Below are positions 43,472 to 51,788 of a stretch of 64,000 bases of DNA, piece by piece (position 1 is the first letter of the stretch; each line of letters begins with the position of its first letter). Source of the DNA: Clostridium_AW malenominatum. Lineage in GTDB: Bacteria; Bacillota; Clostridia; Clostridiales; Clostridiaceae. Below the pieces are notes generated by a model, which saw only the letters and a list, made by a program, of their open reading frames with translations, did no database searches and was not told the origin of the DNA. The translations under genes were made by a program, and so were the position numbers. The stretch is taken from positions 310,001-374,000 of the forward strand of contig NZ_BAAACF010000001.1 of assembly GCF_039521365.1 (NCBI RefSeq). The letters are read 5' to 3'.

Positions 43472-43909
43472 GTGAGGGTTATAAATAAAAACAAAAAAGG
43501 CTATGCACTAGCTATTGCAATTATTGTGGGTATTGTTATTATAAGCTTAAGTGCAGCCCTTCTTATATCTATAAATAATGAGATTGTTATTAATAAAAGG
43601 TCAAGGGAGAAAATTGCTGTCAAAAAGTTGGCGGAAGCAGGAGTTGAGGAGGTTTTTTATCTTTACAATAATAAACTTATCAATTTGACTCCTACGGAAG
43701 AAGAACCAGACCCTCAGGTGGAAGATTTTAATGGTTTAGGAAAGATAGATGGCATAGGGGATTATGACTATTCTTACAGAAATATAAATAAAGAAAGCAA
43801 AATAGGAGAAATTATTTCCCGGGCTATAGTTAATGGTAGCGTTAATTATACTATAAAAGTACAATTTAATTTACAAACTGGAGATATAATTACTTGGGAA
43901 GAGGGATGA
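43472..43909 (+). CDS. Minor pilin, GspK/PilX-like (no Glu5)
   Basis: A 145-residue protein if GTG 43472 is used; a possible ATA start at 43481 has the ribosome site GGGGTGAGG ahead of it. Leader NKNKKG, then YALAIAIIVGIVIIS with no Glu at position 5, a feature of GspK/PilX tip pilins, which need not form the usual salt bridge. The downstream SREKIAVKKLAEAGVEEVFYLYNN segment is typical. It overlaps the long frame of the next gene. Confidence 0.8.
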   Translation: MRVINKNKKGYALAIAIIVGIVIISLSAALLISINNEIVINKRSREKIAVKKLAEAGVEEVFYLYNNKLINLTPTEEEPDPQVEDFNGLGKIDGIGDYDYSYRNINKESKIGEIISRAIVNGSVNYTIKVQFNLQTGDIITWEEG

Positions 43910-43911
43910 TT

Positions 43912-45738
43912 ATGAAGAGGAGAAAAAGCTATAAAAAAGGATTTACTCTAGTAGAACTTGTTATAGCTATAGGCATATTTGCTTTCGTTGTAGGTACCTC
44001 CTATTCTCTTATGCACTCCTCTACCTTATTTGTTAATAAAGGAATAAACAATGTAAATAAACAAAATGATATAAGATTAGCAGTAGAATGGATTACTAAG
44101 GATTTAAAGAGCAGTGATAAGCTTACTAAATTTGATACAGGGAGTACTTTATATTCCATAGAAGAAAAAGGAAATAAAGTTGAGTATATTAGAGAAGAAT
44201 TAGGAGAAATAAAAGGGGAAAAAGTATATAAAATATTTAGGCAAGATAGTAAAGATAAATTTGTTTTGATTGAAAATATTCCTGATTTAGGGTTGAAGAT
44301 AGAAAGTTTGGAAAACTTATTCGATGTTACAATTACTCATAAGGATAAATTTAATGAAGATAGAGTAACTAATTTTAAGGTTAGTACAAAAAAGAATGTA
44401 GCTTTAGTAGAGCTTCCCAATCCAATAATTAAAACAAATACTCCTACTATAGATATACCTCTTTTTGAAGGAGAGAGAACTATAAGTGGAACTGCAGAGC
44501 CTAATTCTAATATTACCATTAGAAAAGGTAGCAACATAATAGGTACGGGGGTGACGGATGGTAGTGGTCATTATATAGTCACATTAAATTCACCATTGAT
44601 AAATAAGGATGTTATTGCTGTAACAGCTTTAGCTCCAGATAAAATAGAAAGTGACCCCGCTACAGCTATAGTTATTTCAGGAGAGGACATGCTTACGGCT
44701 TCACCTATAGTCTTAAAAGAATCTTCATCCAATGACGGAAGCTTGGAGAATAATATAATAAAAGTTGTATTGAATTATGGTGCTGGAAATTTCGATAACC
44801 ATATTAATAAAAATGATGTTATTATTGATGGCTTACCTCAAGGTATGGATTTTATAGTTTATAGATCCAGTTCAAAGGAATTAACTATTACTTTAACAGG
44901 GAAAGCAATAAACCATAGTGATTCTAATGATGTTAATATTACTATTATTGTAAAGAATACCGGATTTACAGGGAACTCATCTCATGGTATAGATGGTGTT
45001 AGTAACCCAGTTTTTATTGACTTCATGGACAAAAGTAAATGGGAAGATGTTGTAGTATTGACAAAAAGGATAAAAATGGATGGAAGTGCTGCTATAGAGG
45101 CACCTAATTCTACTGTAATTATAAAAGAAAATATATTGGACTCTGGAAAGTTAGCCAATAATATAAAAATTCTATCTGATAAAATTTTTATCAATAATAA
45201 TCTATATTTAACTGGTAGTGCAACCATAGGTAATTATAATAATACCAGCAGTATATATCTAAATGGAAATTTTAAGATAGATGGTGGAGCAGATGTTTAT
45301 GGAAAATTATATTATACAGGGGATTTTGATGTACCAAGCTGGTGGACTAAACCTATAAATAGCACAGAGGCTTCTAGTATAAACTTTCCAATAGCTTCAA
45401 TACCTTCTTTAGAGATGGATGCTTGGTATGCAGGAAGAGGATTTACTAGTGATAGGACAGCTAGAAATGGTATGAAGCTTTTATCCTCTACTAGCTATAG
45501 TTATAACTTTCCGACATGGCAAAGCTTTGAAAACGTAAATGTAGTTAGTAAAAGTAATATAATTTTATCTGGGAATGTCCATGTTAGTGGCATGTTATTT
45601 GCACCTAATGGCAAAGTTACAATAGAAGGAAGCTCAACTTTTACAGGCATTATAGTGGCAAGTGAAGTGGAGTTAACTGGGAATGTAAGAGTAAGATTTA
45701 CACCCTTTAACTTAGGAGATTTACCTTTCAAAAATTGA
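43912..45738 (+). CDS. Large GspJ/PilW-like minor pilin with Ig-like domains
   Basis: Start at ATG 43912 with GAGGG upstream; 608 residues, about three times the usual pilin size. Leader MKRRKSYKKG before FTLVELVIAIGIFAFVVG. Residues to about 170 resemble GspJ/PilW. Then a Pro-Thr linker leads to a bacterial Ig-like domain (about 185-260, GTAEPNSNITIRKG), a second beta domain (about 265-380), and a C-terminal region (about 385-608) with beta-helix-like repeats (YLNGNFKIDGGADVYGKLYY). This looks like a tip adhesin. Binding target unknown. Confidence 0.82.
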   Translation: MKRRKSYKKGFTLVELVIAIGIFAFVVGTSYSLMHSSTLFVNKGINNVNKQNDIRLAVEWITKDLKSSDKLTKFDTGSTLYSIEEKGNKVEYIREELGEIKGEKVYKIFRQDSKDKFVLIENIPDLGLKIESLENLFDVTITHKDKFNEDRVTNFKVSTKKNVALVELPNPIIKTNTPTIDIPLFEGERTISGTAEPNSNITIRKGSNIIGTGVTDGSGHYIVTLNSPLINKDVIAVTALAPDKIESDPATAIVISGEDMLTASPIVLKESSSNDGSLENNIIKVVLNYGAGNFDNHINKNDVIIDGLPQGMDFIVYRSSSKELTITLTGKAINHSDSNDVNITIIVKNTGFTGNSSHGIDGVSNPVFIDFMDKSKWEDVVVLTKRIKMDGSAAIEAPNSTVIIKENILDSGKLANNIKILSDKIFINNNLYLTGSATIGNYNNTSSIYLNGNFKIDGGADVYGKLYYTGDFDVPSWWTKPINSTEASSINFPIASIPSLEMDAWYAGRGFTSDRTARNGMKLLSSTSYSYNFPTWQSFENVNVVSKSNIILSGNVHVSGMLFAPNGKVTIEGSSTFTGIIVASEVELTGNVRVRFTPFNLGDLPFKN

Positions 45739-45766
45739 TTTTAAAATACATTATAAGGAGGGACTT

Positions 45767-47440
45767 ATGGTGAAAAAAAGAAAAAGACTTGGAGAAATAC
45801 TAATAGACTCTGGACTTATAACAGAGGAAATTTTAAATAAAGCATTAAAAGTTCAGAGAGAAACAGGAGAAAAACTTGGAACTCTTCTTATAACAAAGGG
45901 ATTTGCTACAGAAGAACAAATTGTAGATGCGGTAAAAAGGCAATTAGGAATAGATTATATAAATTTATATGAATTAACCATAAGGCCTGAGATAATAGAA
46001 ATAATTCCAGAAAATATGGCTAGAAAATATGAATTACTGCCTATAGATATTATAAATGGTAGACTGCTTGTGGCTATGGCGGATCCACTTAACTATTTTG
46101 CCATAGAGGATATTAAAGCTGTTACAGGGTATGTAGTTAAAACCGCTATATCGTTAAGAAATATTATATTAGAAAATATTGAAAGATATTATGGAAAGAG
46201 TAAGGCGGAAAAGGCAGCGGAGAATTATGGGAGAGTATACGGATATAAAAAACCAGTGGGGGAAGTAGAAGAGGAAGTGGAGGAAGAGGCAGCTCCTATA
46301 ATTAAGTTTATTAATACAGTAATAGATAATGCTCTACTCAACAATGCTTCAGATATACATATAGAGGCAGAAGAGAATGAAATGCGAGTTAGGTATAGGA
46401 TAGATGGTGTTTTAAGAGAGATGATTAGAGTTGATATCGGAATGATTGAAGCTGTAATAAGTAGAATTAAAATTATGGCAGAGTTGAATATAGCAGAAAA
46501 AAGAATGCCCCAGGATGGAAGGGTCAATTATAGGGGAAAGGGAAAAAATATTGATTTAAGAATTTCCATAATACCTACTATTTTAGGTGAGAAAGTCGTT
46601 ATGAGAATACTTGATAAGAGTAATTTTTCCTTTGGACTAGATAAAATAGGTTTAAATCCTAAAGAAGAAAAGCAGGTTAAAAAAATTATTGAAAAGCCTT
46701 ATGGGATCATATTAGTTTGTGGTCCAACGGGTAGCGGTAAAACTACCACCTTGTATTCCGTATTAAATTTATTAAATGATCAATCTAAAAATATTGTAAC
46801 CATAGAAGATCCTGTGGAGTATAACCTTAAAGGAATAAATCAAATGCAGGTCAATAATAAAATAGGCTTTAACTTTGCTTCAGGACTGAGAAGTATTTTA
46901 AGGCAGGACCCTGATATTATACTTGTAGGAGAAATAAGAGATAATGAAACCGCAGAAATTTCTGTGAGGTCAGCCCTTACAGGTCACTTAGTTTTATCTA
47001 CTATTCATACAAACAATGCATCGGGAGCTATAACTAGATTAGAGGATATGGGAGTGGAGCCATTTTTGCTTTCTTCAACTGTAATAGGAATGGTGGCTCA
47101 AAGGCTTGTAAGAAAAATTTGTCCAAGTTGTGTGGAAGAATATATGGCTGAAGAAAAGGATATGAGAATTTTAGGGTTGAATGAAAAAATCCTTTTAAAG
47201 AGAGGTAAAGGTTGTAATATTTGCAATAACACAGGATATAAAGGAAGAACGGCTATATTTGAAATAATAGAAGTAAGTAGAGAAATGAAGGATATAATTG
47301 ATTTAAGAAAAGGTGAAAGAGCAATAGAGGAGGAGGCTATGAAAAATGGCACTCTATTACTTAGAGATTCCTGTATTGAAAAAGTTATTAAAGGAATAAC
47401 TACCGTAGAAGAAATGTTGAGGGTAACCTATGGCTATTAA
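45767..47440 (+). CDS. pilB: Type IV pilus assembly ATPase PilB with MshEN domain
   Basis: A 557-residue secretion-type ATPase with RBS AAGGAGGGA. Residues 5-57 contain two 24-residue motifs, RLGEILIDSG... and KLGTLLITKG..., separated by RETGE, matching the MshEN c-di-GMP-binding pattern. Walker A GPTGSGKTT (about 325), Walker B (ILVGEIRD), the His-rich STIHTN, and a four-Cys zinc site (CPSC, CNIC) follow. It powers pilus extension at the inner face of the membrane. It overlaps pilC by 11 bases. Confidence 0.94.
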   Translation: MVKKRKRLGEILIDSGLITEEILNKALKVQRETGEKLGTLLITKGFATEEQIVDAVKRQLGIDYINLYELTIRPEIIEIIPENMARKYELLPIDIINGRLLVAMADPLNYFAIEDIKAVTGYVVKTAISLRNIILENIERYYGKSKAEKAAENYGRVYGYKKPVGEVEEEVEEEAAPIIKFINTVIDNALLNNASDIHIEAEENEMRVRYRIDGVLREMIRVDIGMIEAVISRIKIMAELNIAEKRMPQDGRVNYRGKGKNIDLRISIIPTILGEKVVMRILDKSNFSFGLDKIGLNPKEEKQVKKIIEKPYGIILVCGPTGSGKTTTLYSVLNLLNDQSKNIVTIEDPVEYNLKGINQMQVNNKIGFNFASGLRSILRQDPDIILVGEIRDNETAEISVRSALTGHLVLSTIHTNNASGAITRLEDMGVEPFLLSSTVIGMVAQRLVRKICPSCVEEYMAEEKDMRILGLNEKILLKRGKGCNICNNTGYKGRTAIFEIIEVSREMKDIIDLRKGERAIEEEAMKNGTLLLRDSCIEKVIKGITTVEEMLRVTYGY

Positions 47441-48620
47441 ATTTGTATATAAAGCAAGTGATGAGAACTTTAAAATTGCAAAAGGATATATAGAAGAGCA
47501 ATCTTTAGAAACTGCAACACAGGGATTGAGAGAAAAAGGATTAAAGATAATCTACATCAAAAAGAGTCTTAAAGAAAATTTAAAGCTAGGTGAAAAAATT
47601 CTAAAGGATGAAGATATAGCAAGCTTTTCAGGGCAAGTAGCCATTGTAATTAGCACAGGGGTAAGTATTATAAAGGGACTGGAAATAATATCTCACCAGG
47701 ATAAAAAGCTTAAGAAGGCAGCGGAGGAAGTACTTATAGGATTAAGAAAAGGGCAAACTTTTGCTAGCTCAATGAGGGCTACAGGAATATTTCCAAAACT
47801 ACTTATAGACATGGTGTATTCAGGAGAGCTTAGTGGAAACCTTGATGAAGTGCTATATAATATGGAAAGTTTTTATAGAAGAGAGGCTCAGGTGAAGAGT
47901 AAAATTAAGGGAGCGGCTATTTATCCTGGGATTTTGTTTATGTTAACCATTGGTATGATGCTTTTCTTTAACTTTTTTATATTAACTAAGCTTACGGATA
48001 TATTTTCAGATGTAGAAAACCTTCCTTTAATAACTAAAGTTATATTAGGGGCTATGAATTTTGTGAACAAAAATATGATATTTATTTTAATAGGAATAGT
48101 TTTACTTCTTATTTTATTAAATTATATTTTAAAAATACCTTCAGTTAAAATTAGTATAGATAGGATGTCTTTAAATTTGCCAGTAATAGGTGAAGTGAAA
48201 AAGAATGTGATTATAAATAGATTTTCTAGAAGCATGGCTATTTTTACAAAATCAGCAGTGCCCATAATAAATTCACTAGAGAGTGTGGAGCAAATTATTG
48301 AAAACAAATATATTGGATATAAGATTAACGTTGCAAAGGGCGAAATTATAAATGGAATAAGTATAGGAGAAGCTTTAGAGAGAGAAGGACTTTTTGATGC
48401 TCTTACTATACAAATGATTAAAATTGGTGAAGAAACAGGCATGCTTGAGGAGATGTTTTTTAAATTAACGGATATTTATGATAAAAAGGTTGAGAGTAAT
48501 ATAAATAAATTAATGACTTTAGTGGAACCTGTATTTACTCTAATTATAGGACTGTTTGTAGGAATTATTATAATTGCTATAGCTATGCCAATATTACAAA
48601 TGTCAAATGGTATAAACTAA
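47430..48620 (+). CDS. pilC: Type IV pilus inner membrane platform protein PilC
   Basis: A 396-residue GspF-family protein with two repeated domains and three membrane segments (about 170-190, 210-235 and 365-390). The repeat cores read FSGQVAIVISTGVSIIKGLE and FSRSMAIFTKSAVPIINSLE. PilC couples PilB motion to pilin extraction. It overlaps pilB by 11 bases, so the two are coupled. Confidence 0.94.
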   Translation: MAIKFVYKASDENFKIAKGYIEEQSLETATQGLREKGLKIIYIKKSLKENLKLGEKILKDEDIASFSGQVAIVISTGVSIIKGLEIISHQDKKLKKAAEEVLIGLRKGQTFASSMRATGIFPKLLIDMVYSGELSGNLDEVLYNMESFYRREAQVKSKIKGAAIYPGILFMLTIGMMLFFNFFILTKLTDIFSDVENLPLITKVILGAMNFVNKNMIFILIGIVLLLILLNYILKIPSVKISIDRMSLNLPVIGEVKKNVIINRFSRSMAIFTKSAVPIINSLESVEQIIENKYIGYKINVAKGEIINGISIGEALEREGLFDALTIQMIKIGEETGMLEEMFFKLTDIYDKKVESNINKLMTLVEPVFTLIIGLFVGIIIIAIAMPILQMSNGIN

Positions 48621-48644
48621 TAGTTTCAAATGGGGGAGTTGACT

Positions 48645-50033
48645 TTGGCTAAAGAAAAAATAGTATTTAGATTTAATGAAGATAATATCGATATAGTTCT
48701 AATGAAATATTCACTTAAAAAGTCTACACTAATGGAATATAAGACATTAATGATTAATCCATCGCAAGGTGGTGCTTATAATGGAGAAAGCCTTATTAAC
48801 GAATCTAAAAAGTTTATAGAAGAAAGTAAGGTAAAGAGCAGAAAAGCAGTAGCAATACTTGGATTAGATGGAGTAATTACAAGGTTAGTAGAAGTTCCTT
48901 ATATGAAGAGGAAGGAATTAAAGTCATTTATAAAAAACAATATAAATGATTATTTTACAGTAAACATACAAGAGTATTACTATGATTATAGAATAGTTGA
49001 GATATCTAAGGATAAGGTAAAAAAGATTAGCTTATTATTAGCAGTAATCCCGAAAATTAAATTAGATGATATACATGGGTATTTACAAAGTTTAAATGTG
49101 GATACAGAAAAAATTACAATATATCCTGAAGCTTTAGCTAGTCTACTTCAAAAAAGAACGGAGAAGAGTATAGCTATAGTGGATTATGTCAAGGATGTTA
49201 ATAACATTACTATTTTAGAAGGAAATAAATTGTTTTTGAACTCTACTTCCCATGTAGATGGAGATATTTACGATAACTATGATGAAATTGTAGACAATAT
49301 AAGTTATTTTCTAAATTTTTACTCCACAAGACATTTTGGAAATAGAGTAGACAAGATAATTCTATTAGGTAAACTAGCTGAACATGAAGAAATTATTGAA
49401 AACTTAAGAGAGCAAATTGACATACCTATGGAAGTAGGTATAAGAACTGTTTCTAAAGGAGCTCTTTTTTCAGATGTTTTTGCCCAGGATTTTAAGGGTA
49501 TTGATTTCAAGAAAGCTCTTAAATTAAGTAAGTTCGATGAGGGAACCAGAGATAAGAGACAATATATAGCATTAACTGTCACTTTGATTATTTTAACCAT
49601 TACATGGATAGGTGTGTCAAATTATTTAATAAGGAAAAAAATATTAAGTTATGATTTAGCAGGTATAACTAAGAGAATAGAATCCTTAGGGGAATTTGAA
49701 GAGGAACACAATTTTATTATGCAGGAAAGAGCTTCCTATGAAAAGGATAAGGAATTTTTAAGAAAGGTTAAATTAGAAGGGGTAAACCATATATACTATT
49801 TAGAGGAACTAAGAAAAGGATTACCTTCTAATATTTTAATAGAGAGTATTTATATAGAGAAAGATAAAATAGAGCTAGAGGTAAATATTAATAATAGTAC
49901 TATGGATAGAGTTAATTTATATGTAGCTTTAAATAAAATGAATTTATTTAAAAAACTAGAGATAGAAAGTATTAAGCTAGATGATACAGAAAATAAAGAT
50001 ACTATTTTACTAGAGATAAGAAATCCTCAATAA
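48645..50033 (+). CDS. PilM-PilN fusion protein
   Basis: Start at TTG 48645, six bases after GGGGGAG; 462 residues. Residues 1-300 have the actin-like PilM layout (EVPYMKRKELKSFIKNN and later IILLGKL). A single membrane segment (about 307-330) follows, then a coiled coil and a C-terminal PilN-like domain ending with YLEELRKGLPSNILIESIYIE. In other bacteria these are separate proteins joined by the PilN N-terminus binding PilM. The fusion is read directly from one uninterrupted frame. It should link the ATPase to the outer alignment complex. Confidence 0.8.
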   Translation: MAKEKIVFRFNEDNIDIVLMKYSLKKSTLMEYKTLMINPSQGGAYNGESLINESKKFIEESKVKSRKAVAILGLDGVITRLVEVPYMKRKELKSFIKNNINDYFTVNIQEYYYDYRIVEISKDKVKKISLLLAVIPKIKLDDIHGYLQSLNVDTEKITIYPEALASLLQKRTEKSIAIVDYVKDVNNITILEGNKLFLNSTSHVDGDIYDNYDEIVDNISYFLNFYSTRHFGNRVDKIILLGKLAEHEEIIENLREQIDIPMEVGIRTVSKGALFSDVFAQDFKGIDFKKALKLSKFDEGTRDKRQYIALTVTLIILTITWIGVSNYLIRKKILSYDLAGITKRIESLGEFEEEHNFIMQERASYEKDKEFLRKVKLEGVNHIYYLEELRKGLPSNILIESIYIEKDKIELEVNINNSTMDRVNLYVALNKMNLFKKLEIESIKLDDTENKDTILLEIRNPQ

Positions 50034-50046
50034 AGGGGGGGAATTT

Positions 50047-50712
50047 GTGAAAAAAAGCAATAGAAGCATAGTAATATTTTTAATAATTATAATTGCTTTA
50101 CCTTTAAATTATCTACTTTACCAATACATTTTTCTTCCTAAATATAGTGAGCTTAAGAGTGTGGAAGAAGATTATAAAAAAAAGGAAAGTAAACTAGAAG
50201 AGCTTATAAAAATTAAAGGTAGTATAGAGAAGGAGAAGGAAGAAAATCAGGTTTTAAAAAAAGAGGCAGAAGAAATAGAAAAGTTAATTGCTAGAGAGAT
50301 AGACACTCCACAGCTAGTCTATGATTTTTATAAATCTTGCCAAGATTATGATATAAGTGGAGAGGAAGTTAAGTTTTCTTTAGCAGAGTTAGAACCTGGT
50401 AAAGAAGAAGATATAACCACTTTAGAGATTATTTTAAAAGTAAACGGGGAAAAAAGTAAGATAGAAAAATATATAAAAAGCTTAGACAAAATAACCCAAA
50501 GAAAGTTAAATGTAAAAAGTATCAGACTTTCCTCCATAGGTTTAGGAGGAGAAAATAAGGGTTTACTTCTTCTAAGGGGTAATAATATTGAAAGTGAAAT
50601 AACTTTTTATCATTATATGAAACTTACCAATGAAGAAGTAAATAAGTTAAAAGAATATAAGTTTTATCCTAACATAATAGGTTTTGACTCTATTCCAGCA
50701 ATGTTTAGATAA
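50047..50712 (+). CDS. PilO-like pilus alignment protein
   Basis: A 221-residue protein with GTG start after GGGGGG. One N-terminal membrane segment (about 9-29), a coiled coil rich in Glu and Lys (about 35-85), then a ferredoxin-like fold typical of PilO (TTLEIILKVNGEKSKIEKYIKSL). It would pair with the PilN part of the preceding protein. Sequence identity to PilO is weak by eye; position and topology support the call. Confidence 0.75.
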   Translation: MKKSNRSIVIFLIIIIALPLNYLLYQYIFLPKYSELKSVEEDYKKKESKLEELIKIKGSIEKEKEENQVLKKEAEEIEKLIAREIDTPQLVYDFYKSCQDYDISGEEVKFSLAELEPGKEEDITTLEIILKVNGEKSKIEKYIKSLDKITQRKLNVKSIRLSSIGLGGENKGLLLLRGNNIESEITFYHYMKLTNEEVNKLKEYKFYPNIIGFDSIPAMFR

Positions 50713-50726
50713 AGGAGAAGATATTT

Positions 50727-51512
50727 TTGTTCTATATAATACTGATGTATATGTTTGTGTTTATTATAGGAATATGTATAGGTAGCTTTTTGAATGTGTG
50801 TATTTATAGAATACCAAGAGAGGAAAGCATAGCCTATCCACCCTCTCATTGTACTAGTTGTGGACATAGGTTAGGGGTTAAGGATCTAGTTCCTATATTT
50901 AGCTACTTGTTTTTAAAGAAGAGATGTAGATATTGTAGTGATGAAATATCTTCTAGATATGCTTTAATTGAGCTTGCTGTAGGGATAATATTTCTTTTAA
51001 TAAGCTTAAAGTATGGCTTTTCTCTAGAAACTTTAAAATATACAACTCTTATGTCTATAATGTTTGTAATTGCTTTAATAGATTTAGAAACCATGGAGGT
51101 TTATTTTAAAATAACTTTTTTTGGAGCGGTCTGTGGAGTAATTTTTTTAGTAATAGAAGGAGTTACTAAGGGATATAGCCTTAATAATTATTTGTACTAT
51201 CTTTTAGGAGCAGTGTTTCCTGCTCTTATTATTACAGTTATTATATTATTAACTAAAGGTATGGGCTGGGGAGATGTAGAAATAATTTTTGTTTCTGGAC
51301 TATTTTTAGGTTTTAAGCTTTCTTTTTTAATGATATTTATATCCTTTATAATAGGTGCTGTAATTTCTATATTTCTTCTTTGGTCTAAAAGGAAAGGTAG
51401 AAAGGATCCTATTCCTTTTGGTCCATTTATTGCATTAGGTACTTTTTTTGCAATTTTAATGGGAGATTCCATTATAAACCTTTACATTTCACATTATATA
51501 AATATGATATAA
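50727..51512 (+). CDS. pilD: Prepilin peptidase PilD
   Basis: A 261-residue membrane aspartyl protease with TTG start after AAAGGAGAAG. The zinc-binding loop has CTSCGHRL and CRYCSDE. The catalytic Asp residues are in LIDLETM and GWGDVEI. About eight membrane segments. It cleaves the leaders of all prepilins encoded upstream and methylates the new N-terminus. Last gene of the pilus operon; no retraction ATPase gene (pilT) is present. Confidence 0.95.
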   Translation: MFYIILMYMFVFIIGICIGSFLNVCIYRIPREESIAYPPSHCTSCGHRLGVKDLVPIFSYLFLKKRCRYCSDEISSRYALIELAVGIIFLLISLKYGFSLETLKYTTLMSIMFVIALIDLETMEVYFKITFFGAVCGVIFLVIEGVTKGYSLNNYLYYLLGAVFPALIITVIILLTKGMGWGDVEIIFVSGLFLGFKLSFLMIFISFIIGAVISIFLLWSKRKGRKDPIPFGPFIALGTFFAILMGDSIINLYISHYINMI

Positions 51513-51540
51513 AATCTTTCAAAAACCTTGCATAAAATAA

Positions 51541-51569
51541 TTGACAAAATGCAAAAATATCACTAAAAT
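51541..51569 (+). promoter_or_regulatory. Sigma-A promoter of guaBA
   Basis: TTGACA (51541-51546) and TAAAAT (51564-51569) are 17 bases apart. The riboswitch starts about 33 bases after the -10 box. Confidence 0.8.
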
Positions 51570-51601
51570 AGTGTAAACAGTTCGTTTTTTATCGAAATAT
51601 A

Positions 51602-51670
51602 CATACTCATATATCCCCTGAATATGGCAGGGAGTATCTACCGGGAGCCGTAAATTCCTGACTATGGGTG
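51602..51670 (+). ncRNA. Guanine-sensing purine riboswitch
   Basis: The purine aptamer is clear: ATATCCCCTGAATATGGCAGGG (trimmed) forms P2 and GTATCTACCGGGAGCC contains the J2/3 and L3 core, and P3 ends in TTCCTGACTATGGG. The specificity base is C (CTGACTATG), so guanine rather than adenine is bound. P1 pairs CATACTCATA with TATGGGTG. It precedes guaB, the branch point to GMP. Confidence 0.95.
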
Positions 51671-51692
51671 AAATTGTTGCATGGAAATTGTA

Positions 51693-51732
51693 CATGCTAA
51701 TTTCACTTATGGAGAAATTAGCATGTTTTTTT
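51693..51732 (+). terminator. Riboswitch terminator before guaB
   Basis: CATGCTAATTTC (51693-51704) pairs perfectly with GAAATTAGCATG (51714-51725), then seven T. Guanine binding upstream should favour this hairpin and stop transcription of guaBA. Confidence 0.92.
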
Positions 51733-51788
51733 CTATTTAGGCAAAAATAAAATATAATTTACTTAAATATAAAGGAGTGTAAATAATT

